Below are positions 8,858 through 17,997 of a stretch of DNA of 64,000 bases, in pieces. Within the stretch, counting starts at the first letter, position 1. Each line of letters begins with the position of its first letter. Source of the stretch: Bifidobacterium callitrichos DSM 23973 (GTDB lineage Bacteria; Actinomycetota; Actinomycetes; Actinomycetales; Bifidobacteriaceae). Position numbers and translations under genes: made by a program. Location of the stretch: NCBI RefSeq assembly GCF_000741175.1, contig NZ_JGYS01000015.1, positions 1-64,000 on the forward strand, written 5' to 3'. Under the pieces are notes generated by a model, which ran no database searches, was not told where the DNA came from, and saw only the letters and a program-made list of their open reading frames with translations.

Positions 8858-9580
8858 ATGGATTCCGTACCTCTGCCGCCGCGTCCGACGATGTCTCAGT
8901 TGCATCCGCCGGCGGCGCGTCCTCCGGTGACGACGGATGCAACGCCGGCGTACCAGTCGCATCCCTCTCCCGACGACGATTCGACGATCGAGCGGTCGGA
9001 ATCGCTCTCCCGTCTGACCGGCGTCAACGGCGCAGACACGAGCGTCGACGAATTCGAACGTCGCGCACGCCACGGCAAGCCACGATTGCGGTTCACCGCA
9101 ACCCACGCGCTGGCGGCGATCCTCATCATGACGTTCGTCACCTGCATGAGCCTGACGCTGCTCATCCAACAATCGATCAACTACGCCGCCATCGATGGCG
9201 CTCGGCACACACAGGAGCAAACCGCCGATCCGGGTTCCTCGGACGCTGATGAGGACGGGAGCGATTCGAACGGACAGACCGGTTCGGACGATGCGGACAA
9301 GACGGCAGACGATGTCGAAACCAGTACCGAAGCAGGTGACGGAACCTCCGAACCGCAGTCCGCTCCGACCGTTCCCGATCCCGCCGATCCCCGACTTGAC
9401 CTCAACACCGCCACGCTGGAGCAACTGGACGCCATCCCCGGCATAGGGCCCGTCACGGCGCAGAAGATCCTCGACCATCGTCAACGGATCGGACGGTTCA
9501 CCAGCGTCGACCAGCTCCTCGACGTCTCCGGCATCGGAGCGAAGACCCTGGAGAAGATACGCCCGAAGGTCAGGGTCTGA
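8858..9580 (+). CDS. comEA: Competence protein ComEA, helix-hairpin-helix DNA-binding protein
   Basis: A membrane-anchored DNA receptor of the competence uptake machinery. After a cytoplasmic N-terminal stretch there is one membrane segment (HALAAILIMTFVTCMSLTLL), an acidic Asp/Ser/Thr-rich extracellular linker, and a C-terminal double helix-hairpin-helix (LDLNTATLEQLDAIPGIGP and VSGIGAKTLEKI). The frame is open back to a GTG at 8750, but that codon lies inside the leuS terminator hairpin. I take ATG 8858 (alternative 8891); neither has a clear ribosome-binding site. The stop overlaps the comEC start as TGATG. Confidence 0.88.
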   Translation: MDSVPLPPRPTMSQLHPPAARPPVTTDATPAYQSHPSPDDDSTIERSESLSRLTGVNGADTSVDEFERRARHGKPRLRFTATHALAAILIMTFVTCMSLTLLIQQSINYAAIDGARHTQEQTADPGSSDADEDGSDSNGQTGSDDADKTADDVETSTEAGDGTSEPQSAPTVPDPADPRLDLNTATLEQLDAIPGIGPVTAQKILDHRQRIGRFTSVDQLLDVSGIGAKTLEKIRPKVRV

Positions 9581-11313
9581 TGGGCAGGAAGACGGGCGCA
9601 CGCAGGGCGCGCGAGTCCCGCGTCGAATGCGGCAGCCGCGATCGGCGTCTCCTTCCCGTCGCGATCACGCTGTGGGCGGCATGCCTGTTCGCCCGGTTCC
9701 TGTTCGACGCTCTGGTGGCATCGACCATGGGTGGCGTCACCCTTGACGGCGCGACGATCGTGATCAGCGTCGCCGCAGCGGCCGCCATCGGCATCGCGAT
9801 CTGGCTCCTGTCCACCCGACTTGCGCGTATCGGCATCGGGCGGGAGATCGTCATGGTGTGCGTGATGACCGCGCTGCTCGGCATGATCGCGACCTGGTCC
9901 GTCAAGGCGATCGCATGGCATGATCCTGCTGCGGCGAAGGCGCGGGAGACATCCGGATACATGCACATCGAGGGAACGGTCATCGAACCGGTGCAGGTCT
10001 CCTCCAATCGCGAGGCCGATTGTCAGGCGGAAATGCGATTGCAGGCCATCGACGACGGCATCATACGCGTCGGATCCCATGCACGGGTGCGCGTGTTCGC
10101 ATTGGACGACGACTGCACCCGTATCCATCGCGGCGCCGTGTATCGCGTGTCCGGCGCGTTCGGCGAGGCACGATTCGGCTCGACCCCGCTGTGGATGAGC
10201 GTGCAGGGCGAGGATGGATTGCGTCTGCTGCAGGAGCAGCCATGGCCCGAACGGTGCCGCGAACATGTGCAGGAGTCGTTCTTCCGAGCGACCTCGGGCC
10301 TGTCCGAACAGGGGCGCGTGCTCGTGCCGGGGCTCACGATGGGATTCCTCGGACAGGATCATCTGCCTTCCGCGTACGATGCGCGTCCGATCAACGACAC
10401 CTACGCCACCCAGCTTGAGGAACGCTTCCGCGCCGCCGGCATCATGCATCTCATGGCCGTCTCCGGTGGACACTTCGTCATCATCGCGGGACTGGTGCGT
10501 CGCGCATGCGCCCGTCTGCTTGTGCCACGGCGGATCGTGGCCATTCTGTGGGTGGTCTCCACGGCGGTGCTCGCAGCGCTGATGGCACCGGGAGACAGCG
10601 TCTCCCGTGCACTCGTCATGGGGTGGATCGGCGCCGCAGCCCTGTACTTGGGGCGCAGAACGCAGGCGTTGAGCGCCCTGTGCGTGACCGTCATCGTCAT
10701 GCTGCTGGGCGATCCGAGCCTGGCGTGGAGCTACGGGTTCGCGCTTTCGAGTGCGGCCGTGCTGGGCATCGTCATGATGTCCGAACCGATCGCCGAGGTG
10801 ATGGCGCTGCTGCTGCCGGATAGGCTCGCCGATGCGCTTGCGATGACGCTCGCCGCGCAGACCGCCACGCTGCCGATACAGGTGATGATGGAGCCGCAGC
10901 TGCCGGTATGGTCGATTCCGGCGAACCTGCTCGTCGCACCGGTCGTCGACTTCGCCACGATCATGGGACTCGCAGGCCTCGCCGTCGCATGGATGAACGT
11001 CGAAATGGCGTCGATGCTCGCGTGGGTGGCTTCGTGGGGAACCCGCGTCATGGAACGGGTGGCGATGTGGCTTGGCGGCGGCGATCACGCGGTCGTGCCA
11101 TGGGCAGGGGGAGTGGGCGGGGCGCTGCTACTCGCCGGGGTCGAAGCGGCGAGTAGCAGCGCCGTCATCGCAATAGCCCGCATGCTCGGCCCTTCACAGG
11201 CCGTCCACGCGCTTCCCGGCATACCGTTCACCGCGAACCCACGCAATCGGATCCGCATCTGGTGGGACGACACGATCCGCATGATCCGGCATCTCGACCA
11301 ATACCTCGACTAG
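9580..11313 (+). CDS. comEC: ComEC/Rec2 family DNA-uptake channel protein
   Basis: A 577-residue polytopic membrane protein with the ComEC competence domain, containing the HLMAVSGGHFVIIAGL motif near residue 290 and repeated hydrophobic helices. It should form the pore for single-stranded DNA import with ComEA, to which it is translationally coupled. Family members of 700-800 residues usually carry a C-terminal metallo-beta-lactamase-like nuclease domain, which is absent here; no HxHxDH motif follows. It ends convergent to the DUF262 gene. holA, often next in related genomes, is not here. Confidence 0.9.
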   Translation: MGRKTGARRARESRVECGSRDRRLLPVAITLWAACLFARFLFDALVASTMGGVTLDGATIVISVAAAAAIGIAIWLLSTRLARIGIGREIVMVCVMTALLGMIATWSVKAIAWHDPAAAKARETSGYMHIEGTVIEPVQVSSNREADCQAEMRLQAIDDGIIRVGSHARVRVFALDDDCTRIHRGAVYRVSGAFGEARFGSTPLWMSVQGEDGLRLLQEQPWPERCREHVQESFFRATSGLSEQGRVLVPGLTMGFLGQDHLPSAYDARPINDTYATQLEERFRAAGIMHLMAVSGGHFVIIAGLVRRACARLLVPRRIVAILWVVSTAVLAALMAPGDSVSRALVMGWIGAAALYLGRRTQALSALCVTVIVMLLGDPSLAWSYGFALSSAAVLGIVMMSEPIAEVMALLLPDRLADALAMTLAAQTATLPIQVMMEPQLPVWSIPANLLVAPVVDFATIMGLAGLAVAWMNVEMASMLAWVASWGTRVMERVAMWLGGGDHAVVPWAGGVGGALLLAGVEAASSSAVIAIARMLGPSQAVHALPGIPFTANPRNRIRIWWDDTIRMIRHLDQYLD

Positions 11314-11355
11314 TCAGGATCGGACGGTCGGACGCGTCTGCCGCCTGATCGCATG

Positions 11356-13476
11356 TCACTCCGCCTGCTGACGGAACTGCTTCCAGATGTCGGCGAGGTT
11401 GCGGTTGTCCGAGGTCCTGCGCCACACGGAGAGTCCGCCGGCGCTCTTCCCACCGGCGGCGGCCTTCGCGGCCGCGGTTGGCGAGGCGTGGGTGGATCCG
11501 TCGTCGAGACGGAACCTGCCGTCCTCGGTGACGGTCGCGAACCAGCGTTCGCCCTTGCGTGGACGATCCCATACGAGCTTCTCGCCGGGGATGAGCAGCC
11601 CGGCCTCCACGACCTGCTTGATCGTCACGCGACGTGAGCTGTGCACGGGACGTGCGATCCTGCCATGGCCCGCGAGCTCGTCGATGTCCTGACTCGTCAG
11701 ATCGGTATGGTTCTCGTCGTATCGGATCTCCCAGCGGTCCGCGATCAGACGGATCGTCTCCTCCTGACGGTGGCGCAGCATCTCCGGCGTGCACTCGTTG
11801 AAGTGCTTGAGCTGTTCGGTCAGGGGGAATCGGCGTGAATCGGCGCGCATGAGCATGCGGTCGCGGCGTCCTGCGTAGTCGGTCAGCTTATCGAGTTGGT
11901 CTTCGGATCCCTGGGCGAGCGCCATGTTGCCCAGACGGTACATCCAATAGTCGTGCGTCTCCTGCGTCCAGCCGGATGCGGCGAACGCCGACTTCGGATC
12001 GAACGCCACCGGCATGATCGGCAGGGCGCTGAGCTTGCGCGGACGTGACAGGTGGGTCTCGGCGGCCTGATCGTTGGCTCTGATCAGCAGCAGACGGATC
12101 AGATCGTCATCGCCCTGCATCTCGCCGTGCAGTCGCACCAATGCCCCGGCGCGGTCGTCGGACGAGATCGACAGGGCGCGGATCATGCGCACCGGATACC
12201 CTTTGTCGAGGTCCCGGATGGCCGCGGCCGCATGTCCGCGCCTGCGGAACGGCGCGGTTCTGTTCAGCGTGTCGACGCCGGTGATGCGCTCCAATGCCGC
12301 GAGTATCTCGTTGAGTCGCTGCGAATCATGCGCGCCGAGCGTTCTCACCGTCGTCGACGCGCGCGAGGCCCTCGTTCCGCGTGAGGCGAACGGGGAGATG
12401 TCCGGCGCGCCAAGATTGCGGAACGAGTGGACCAACGCCCACATGGCCACCGGCTTCCATTCATGGCTGGGGTAGTCGTTGAGTGATTCGAGCCGCGCCT
12501 TGACCTCGTCGGGCAATACGGTGTCGGAGGGGCGTGTGATGACCAGCCAGGCCATCGCGTACGGCGCGAGCACCTGATCGATGAACGTCGTCATCGTGCC
12601 GTTGTCCAGATACGGCTGCATCACGTCGGTGAGGAAGTCCTCGATGAGCTTGTCGCTGTCGGGAGTGTGGGTGGCGATCAGATGCAGGTAGGAGAAGAAC
12701 CGTTCGCTGGCCGGCGAATCGTCGCCGAGCGGATCCATGATGTCGTCCCAACGCTGCGCGTACGCGTCGAGTTCGACCGGCTTGAGACCGGATGTGGCGC
12801 GCGCCTTGAACACGTCCGACGGGGTGAGCGGCAGACCGCGCATGTTCATCACGTCGAAGATGCGATGCGCGCTGTCCAGATCGTCGGTGGTGACGATCAC
12901 CAGCGTCACCTCGTTGACCAGATACGAGGCGAACGTCCGCCGCTCGTCCTCGCTCATGTTCGACAGCTCGTCGTAGACGCGTTTCGTGTTGCGGGTGATG
13001 TTGCGCTGCGCGGTGGTCGTCCAGTCCTCCTCGCCCAGATCGAACAGCGCCTCCAGATTGCCCTCCTGCACGTATTCGCGGAAGAACGCCGCATCCCGCT
13101 CGCGAAGCGTCAGTCGCGGCTCGTTCCTGATGCCGCGCAGTTTGTCTCCCGGCTCCACGATGAGCGCGTCCAACAGCCGCATCCACTCGTGGTCCCGTTC
13201 CAGATCGCGTAGCGCGGCGATGATGATCGCCAATGACACCAGACGCTGCTGGCCGTCGATCACGTCGAAGCGGTTGTCCCTGCCGGAGCGGACCAGGATC
13301 AGCGATCCGAGGAAGTACGGCGTGCCGGGCGTCTTGGCGGCTCCGGCCAGATCGTCGACCAGCTGCTGGATGTTCTCCGGCTGCCAGATGTAGGGACGTT
13401 GGAACGAGGGGATGAAGAACCGATAGTCGGGCGTGAAGACCTTCTCCAGCGGCAGTTCCTTCGCATTGATGGACAT
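11356..13476 (-). CDS. DUF262 / DUF1524-like / RAMA-domain protein, GmrSD-type nuclease relative
   Basis: A 706-residue protein with three recognisable parts. Residues 1-200 are a ParB-like DUF262 domain with FQRPYIWQ and VIDGQQRLVSLA, the nucleotide-hydrolysing half of GmrSD-type systems. Residues 470-590 resemble DUF1524 (HNH nuclease), with YRLGNMALA in the place of the conserved iGNLtL segment. The last 100 residues match a RAMA domain (VTIKQVVEAGLLIPGEKLVW), associated with restriction-modification proteins. Where the HNH fold normally has H-I-L-P, this protein reads ALPIMP, so catalytic competence is doubtful. The start at 13476 is preceded by AGGG; the frame is open 26 codons further. 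Likely anti-phage or DNA-modification sensing, by inference. Confidence 0.8.
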   Translation of the reverse strand: MSINAKELPLEKVFTPDYRFFIPSFQRPYIWQPENIQQLVDDLAGAAKTPGTPYFLGSLILVRSGRDNRFDVIDGQQRLVSLAIIIAALRDLERDHEWMRLLDALIVEPGDKLRGIRNEPRLTLRERDAAFFREYVQEGNLEALFDLGEEDWTTTAQRNITRNTKRVYDELSNMSEDERRTFASYLVNEVTLVIVTTDDLDSAHRIFDVMNMRGLPLTPSDVFKARATSGLKPVELDAYAQRWDDIMDPLGDDSPASERFFSYLHLIATHTPDSDKLIEDFLTDVMQPYLDNGTMTTFIDQVLAPYAMAWLVITRPSDTVLPDEVKARLESLNDYPSHEWKPVAMWALVHSFRNLGAPDISPFASRGTRASRASTTVRTLGAHDSQRLNEILAALERITGVDTLNRTAPFRRRGHAAAAIRDLDKGYPVRMIRALSISSDDRAGALVRLHGEMQGDDDLIRLLLIRANDQAAETHLSRPRKLSALPIMPVAFDPKSAFAASGWTQETHDYWMYRLGNMALAQGSEDQLDKLTDYAGRRDRMLMRADSRRFPLTEQLKHFNECTPEMLRHRQEETIRLIADRWEIRYDENHTDLTSQDIDELAGHGRIARPVHSSRRVTIKQVVEAGLLIPGEKLVWDRPRKGERWFATVTEDGRFRLDDGSTHASPTAAAKAAAGGKSAGGLSVWRRTSDNRNLADIWKQFRQQAE

Positions 13477-13619
13477 ATGATCCCTGATCCCTTTCCGGAG
13501 AATGATTGTGTTTTCAAGCCTAGCAGCGTCGGAACCGGACGTCACCTCGCGCACCCGAATCGTTCGTGCGCGTCGTCCCTGTCCGTCGACGGCATGTCCT
13601 GATGCGCCCCGATGCGCGT

Positions 13620-14426
13620 CTACGGCCGCGGCGGCAGATCCGCACGCTCCACCAGACGCGCCATCTGCACGCGGCCCATCGCGAGCTTGTCAGCCGCGGA
13701 CGACAGATGCGCCTTCGCCGTACGTTCCGAAATGAACATGCGCTCGGCGATCTGCGCGTTCGTCAGCCCCTCCGCGGCGAGCAGTACGGTCTCCCGTTCA
13801 CGCTCGGGCAGTGAATCGAGCAGGGCGCGCGCCTCGTCCCTGCGGGAGACCGGACGCTGTGCATGCAGATCGCCGATGAGCTGGCGTTGGCTCGCCGCAT
13901 TGAACTGCGGCGTCTCCTCGCACACGCCGAGCACCCGTCGGATGATCTCTCCCGGCGCATCGGTCTTCGAGACGAATCCCTCGACACCTGCCTCCACGGC
14001 GCGCTCCACGGTGTTCGACGGACTGAGCGACGTGAGGATCATGACATGCGGCGGATGGGGGAGCGCGCGCAGCCGCCGCGTCGCCTCGATGCCGTCCATG
14101 TCGGGCATCGCGATGTCCATCAGCACCACGTCCGGGTGCTCCCGTTGCGCGCGAAGCACCGCGTCCGCGCCCGACGTCGACGTGGATATGACTTTGATCC
14201 TTCCTTCGGAGTAGTCGGTGAGGATCAGGCTCATTGCCTGACAGATCATCGGATCGTCATCGACGACGCTCACCAGCACGGGCATCGTCCCGTTATCACG
14301 ACCGCCGCCACCATCCCGGCCATCCTGGCCATTCCGACTGTCCCGACTGTTCTGGCCGTCTGGTCCATGCCGGTCCTGCCGTTCGGCCCATTCATCCCGC
14401 CGCATTCGTTCCTCATGCCTCACCAT
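13620..14426 (-). CDS. Two-component response regulator, NarL/LuxR type
   Basis: A receiver domain (VSVVDDDPM, phospho-acceptor Asp in DVVLMDIAMPDMDG, Lys in GFVSKTDA) is followed by a LuxR-type helix-turn-helix (LPERERETVLLAAEGLTNAQ). It lies 6 nt downstream of the sensor kinase stop, so the two form an operon. The N terminus before MPVLVSVVDDD is a polar stretch rich in Arg, Asp, Gly and Gln, unusual for the family. The start may be 14426 (AGGA upstream), 14405 (GAGGAA upstream) or the short form at 14285. Confidence 0.9.
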   Translation of the reverse strand: MVRHEERMRRDEWAERQDRHGPDGQNSRDSRNGQDGRDGGGGRDNGTMPVLVSVVDDDPMICQAMSLILTDYSEGRIKVISTSTSGADAVLRAQREHPDVVLMDIAMPDMDGIEATRRLRALPHPPHVMILTSLSPSNTVERAVEAGVEGFVSKTDAPGEIIRRVLGVCEETPQFNAASQRQLIGDLHAQRPVSRRDEARALLDSLPERERETVLLAAEGLTNAQIAERMFISERTAKAHLSSAADKLAMGRVQMARLVERADLPPRP

Positions 14427-14432
14427 GCCATC

Positions 14433-15830
14433 CTAGGCATGTGCGCGTCCGCGCCACGGCAAGCGCACATCCAGATGGAATACGTGACGGTCGTCGACAC
14501 CGTAGCGGCAGGCTCCTCCAACCGACATCGCCCGTGCAGTCAGCCCGGCCAGTCCGTTGCCGTGCGCCGGCGATCTGGTCGGTTCCGGTGATGCGTCCGA
14601 TGCGACGGAAGGCATCGGATTGCTTAGATGCACATGCACCCCGGCTTCCGGATTCACCGTCACCTCCAACGACACCGGCGCCTGAAGCGCGTGCCTGCGT
14701 GCGTTCGTCAATCCCTCCTGAACCGCCCGATAGGCGACCTTTGCGACCGCGTCGTCGAGTTCGCCCAACTGACGGATGTCGATCCACGTGTCGAGTCGTT
14801 GCCCCGCGTCGCGCGTCTGCGCGATCAATGCCCCCAACGACTCGCGGGTCAGCTCGGTCTCCTCCGCGTTCGTCAGCTGCTCCCATGCGTTCTGTGGATG
14901 ACGCAGCATGTCGATGATCTGATGCGCCTCATCGAGCGCCCCGGCCGCCTGACGACGAATGTCCTCGGCCTTGCGCGCGATCGATTCGGCCTGTTCGGAG
15001 GGCTCCAGACGTGCCGTTTCGGCCTGCAGCGCGCTCGCGTTCAATGCCAGCAGCGACAGGGAATGGGCGAGCGTATCGTGCGCTTCGGCGGCGATCGCAT
15101 CGGCAAGCTGCTGGTTCGTCAGATCATGCTGCAGCGTCGCCGCATGCGTGGCGGCGGCGTCCGCCTTCGCCTGGACGGTGTCGAGACTCGCCCGAGAGCG
15201 GATATGCAGTCCGATCAGGGCGGCGATCGCCGTGCCGATGAGCGCCGCTACCACGGATGTCGCGATGATCGGCCCCTCACCGGTGAGCATTTCGATCGGC
15301 ACGCCGTTCGTTCCGGTGTCCGGTTTGGAGAAGAACAGATGCCAGATGGACGAGTCCGCCGGGCGCAGCGCGTCACGCAGCTGCGCCCACACGCTTACGG
15401 ACGCGCCCACCGTGATGGCGCGTATCGTGCGCATGCGTGAGGATCGCCGTGCCAGCAACGAGGTCATCGCCATGAGCGCGAGCATCGAATCGTACGGAAA
15501 GACCATCACGATCACGCATGCGGCCCAGAACACCGGTTCGGGATGCCGGTCCCGCATGACGAGGACGAACGGGAGCACCAGCGTCAGCAGCGTGGACAGC
15601 ATCATCCACGGATACATGGCTCCCTGGGGGTGATCCATGTACTCCGTGGTCGCATACGAGCATTGCGCGAGGCTGAACATCGCGGCCACGGGGATCATGA
15701 CGAACGAGCACCATCGCCGCGTGCGCACCGGCACCTCGTCATCCGGCTCCGGACGGGGGCTGTCCTGCTTCTTCTCGATTCCCATGGATTCCACTGTATT
15801 GCCATCACGCCCCGCGGTGCCATTGGACAT
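14433..15830 (-). CDS. Sensor histidine kinase, HisKA_3 / NarL-partner type
   Basis: A 465-residue membrane kinase. Several hydrophobic helices occupy residues about 40-200. A cytoplasmic dimerisation helix carries the phospho-accepting His in AIAAEAHDTLAHSLSLL, and a C-terminal HATPase has VAYRAVQEGLTNARRHA and GNGLAGLTARA. This is the DesK/NarX-like class that phosphorylates LuxR-type regulators, matching the gene immediately downstream. The sensed signal is not evident. Confidence 0.9.
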   Translation of the reverse strand: MSNGTAGRDGNTVESMGIEKKQDSPRPEPDDEVPVRTRRWCSFVMIPVAAMFSLAQCSYATTEYMDHPQGAMYPWMMLSTLLTLVLPFVLVMRDRHPEPVFWAACVIVMVFPYDSMLALMAMTSLLARRSSRMRTIRAITVGASVSVWAQLRDALRPADSSIWHLFFSKPDTGTNGVPIEMLTGEGPIIATSVVAALIGTAIAALIGLHIRSRASLDTVQAKADAAATHAATLQHDLTNQQLADAIAAEAHDTLAHSLSLLALNASALQAETARLEPSEQAESIARKAEDIRRQAAGALDEAHQIIDMLRHPQNAWEQLTNAEETELTRESLGALIAQTRDAGQRLDTWIDIRQLGELDDAVAKVAYRAVQEGLTNARRHALQAPVSLEVTVNPEAGVHVHLSNPMPSVASDASPEPTRSPAHGNGLAGLTARAMSVGGACRYGVDDRHVFHLDVRLPWRGRAHA

Positions 15831-15978
15831 GCGGGCGCATCCCGCATGCCGCCGTCGCCCGAACGGGCAGGCGGAAATGTCCGTTCGTACACTGACATGA
15901 CTCCGGTTCGGCGAATAACGTCGAAATCACGCCGCGCAAAGTCCCATGCGCAAGAAACGAATGGAGAAAGAGGAAACC

Positions 15979-16665
15979 ATGACCGACAACATTCCGCTTC
16001 CGTCACAGGGCCAACCGAACCTCGGAAGGACGCCTGCTCCCCACGCCCACAGGAACCTGAGCGCATCCTCCGTTGTCGGTCTGGTGTTCGGCGTCATCGC
16101 CGTATTGCTCAGCTGGGTTCCCATCGTAAACAACTTCGCCGCCGTTCTCGGTGCGATCGGCATAGTCTTCGCCATCGTCGGCGTGGTCGCGACGCGGTCC
16201 AGAGGACGCAAGCGGGGCAGGGGACTGGCGATCGCGGCCGCGATCCTGTCCATCATCGCCATCGCCATCGTGCTGGTCACCCAGAGCAGCTACGGCAAGG
16301 CGATCGACAGCGTCTCCAACGAAGTGCAGCAGAGCCAGACGGAGCAGAAAAAGGCAGACGAGGAACGCTCGATCACGATGAAGGCCACCAGCAACGGTCC
16401 CGCAAGCGTGATGTACGGAGGAATCGGGGAAAGCCACACGGAGGACTTCAACGGCACATGGGAGAAGACCATGACCGGAAAGGAGGCAGGTGAGTATCCG
16501 ACGCTCAGCGTCACGTCCACCGATTACGAGACCCCGGATCCAAGCGGCATCCGACTGTCCTGCGAGATCATCGTGAACGGCAAGAGCGTCTCCAGGCATG
16601 ATGGCAGCGGATCCGGTGCGAACGCGTACTGCGACATCCCCGTGGACTGGAACGCCGGTCAGTGA
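15979..16665 (+). CDS. DUF4190-like membrane protein of unknown function
   Basis: A 228-residue protein. After a short polar N terminus come two membrane helices (ASSVVGLVFGVIAVLLSWV and NNFAAVLGAIGIVFAIVGV) with a basic RSRGRKRGRG loop and a third hydrophobic stretch, AIAAAILSIIAIAIVLV, the layout of DUF4190 proteins. A C-terminal extracytoplasmic region of about 125 residues has no recognised domain. The start is set by AAAGAGGAAACC before the ATG at 15979. It is divergent from the two-component operon and may be its target, which is only inference. Confidence 0.7.
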   Translation: MTDNIPLPSQGQPNLGRTPAPHAHRNLSASSVVGLVFGVIAVLLSWVPIVNNFAAVLGAIGIVFAIVGVVATRSRGRKRGRGLAIAAAILSIIAIAIVLVTQSSYGKAIDSVSNEVQQSQTEQKKADEERSITMKATSNGPASVMYGGIGESHTEDFNGTWEKTMTGKEAGEYPTLSVTSTDYETPDPSGIRLSCEIIVNGKSVSRHDGSGSGANAYCDIPVDWNAGQ

Positions 16666-16685
16666 CGGCGCCATCGGCCCCGTTG

Positions 16686-16868
16686 CTCGGGAATGTGCGT
16701 CATCGGGAATATGCGACATCGGGCATTCATGAGCTCGACTGAATATCTGTTCGACTGAGCGTCACATATTCCCGAGATTCGTCCATTCCGCGGGAAAACG
16801 TGACGCTGAGTGCGACTGAGCGTCACATATTCCCGAGGAGTGGCTTGTTTTCGGGAAAATGTGACGCT
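16686..16868. repeat. Array of six CGGGAAtaTGtGACG motifs including two stem-loops
   Basis: Between the DUF4190-like gene and the GT2 gene the motif CGGGAATATGTGACGCT or a variant occurs six times. Two looser copies are in tandem at 16686-16703 and 16702-16719. Two inverted pairs follow: 16758-16774 with 16791-16807 (15 of 17 pair) and 16819-16836 with 16851-16868 (17 of 18 pair). The two hairpins share a longer direct repeat, GACTGAGCGTCACATATTCC. It could be a REP/MITE-like element or a clustered operator. Confidence 0.7.
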
Positions 16869-17011
16869 GTCGAATCATTCACGTGGCTCAGTTGCGGCCC
16901 TGCGCATCCAGCAAGCGTTCAGGGAACGTTGAGGACTCTTCCCCGACACTGCCGGGAACGCTTTACGCTCGGCTAAGACGCCACTAGGAAAGCGGCTGTT
17001 TCATAAGAGTC

Positions 17012-17935
17012 ATGAGCACAGCAATCACAACGCCAGCTGCCGCGACACCGCAGCCGAAACTTACGGACGATGCCGGCCGCATCGCATCCAACACCGAGTC
17101 GACATATGGATCGACCGGAATGATCGGAACAACCGGGACGGCGTACGGGGCGCCGCGAACCGGCATCGTCGAACGTGTGGGGGAGCCGCGCCCCGTGGAC
17201 GCCGACATCGTCATCCCCGTCTACAACGAGCAGGAGCAGCTCGCCGAATCCGTGCTCACCCTGATGAACCATCTGGCTTCCAGCCAGATCGAAGGGTGGG
17301 CCTACACTTGGCAGATCGTCATCGCCGACAACGCCAGCACCGACGACACATGGGCCATCGCCTCCCGCCTCGCATCCCAGTATCCGGGCCGTGTGCGAGC
17401 CGTCCGCATCGCACGCAAGGGGCGGGGGCGCGCACTCAAACTCGCCTGGGGCGAGTCCCGTGCCAAGGTCGTCTCCTACATGGACGTCGACCTGTCCACC
17501 GACATCCACCAGACCGGCACGCTCGTGGGCACCCTCGTCTACGGATTCGCCGACGTCGCCTTCGGATGCAGACTCTTCGACGACTCCGAAGTCACCAGAT
17601 CCGCCAAACGCGAATTCATCTCCCGCACCTACAACGGCATGCTGCGCATGCTGCTAGGCGCCTCCTTCCACGACGCGCAATGCGGCTTCAAGGCCATGAC
17701 CGCATCCGCCGCCAGACATCTGCTGCCCTACATCCAGGACGACGAATGGTTCTTCGACACGGAGATGCTGCTGCTGGCTCAGGCCACCGGCATGCGCATG
17801 TACGAGTTCCCCGTCCGCTGGGTCGAGGATCCGGGCAGCACCGTCAACATTCCCGACACCGTGAGAAAGGATCTCAAGGGCATGTGGCGCATGAACGGCA
17901 CGCTGAACCGCATGCGAGTCGCCGCAACGGCCTGA
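17012..17935 (+). CDS. Glycosyltransferase family 2, dolichyl/polyprenyl-phosphate hexose synthase-like
   Basis: A 307-residue GT2 enzyme. The fold starts at DADIVIPVYNEQEQL near residue 68, with the nucleotide-binding ADNASTDDTW segment, the DXD metal site in SYMDVDLSTD and the acceptor-loop region DAQCGFKAM. This arrangement is typical of Dpm1/YkcC-type synthases that load a hexose onto a lipid phosphate. The N-terminal 65 residues are Thr/Ala/Gly-rich. The GT39-type gene 62 bases downstream would use the lipid-linked sugar, so the two likely form one pathway. No good ribosome-binding site is visible. Confidence 0.85.
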   Translation: MSTAITTPAAATPQPKLTDDAGRIASNTESTYGSTGMIGTTGTAYGAPRTGIVERVGEPRPVDADIVIPVYNEQEQLAESVLTLMNHLASSQIEGWAYTWQIVIADNASTDDTWAIASRLASQYPGRVRAVRIARKGRGRALKLAWGESRAKVVSYMDVDLSTDIHQTGTLVGTLVYGFADVAFGCRLFDDSEVTRSAKREFISRTYNGMLRMLLGASFHDAQCGFKAMTASAARHLLPYIQDDEWFFDTEMLLLAQATGMRMYEFPVRWVEDPGSTVNIPDTVRKDLKGMWRMNGTLNRMRVAATA

Positions 17936-17997
17936 ACGCTCCGACGGCAAACATTCCATAGACCATCGATCACCAATACCCAAGGACAGCTCCCTAT

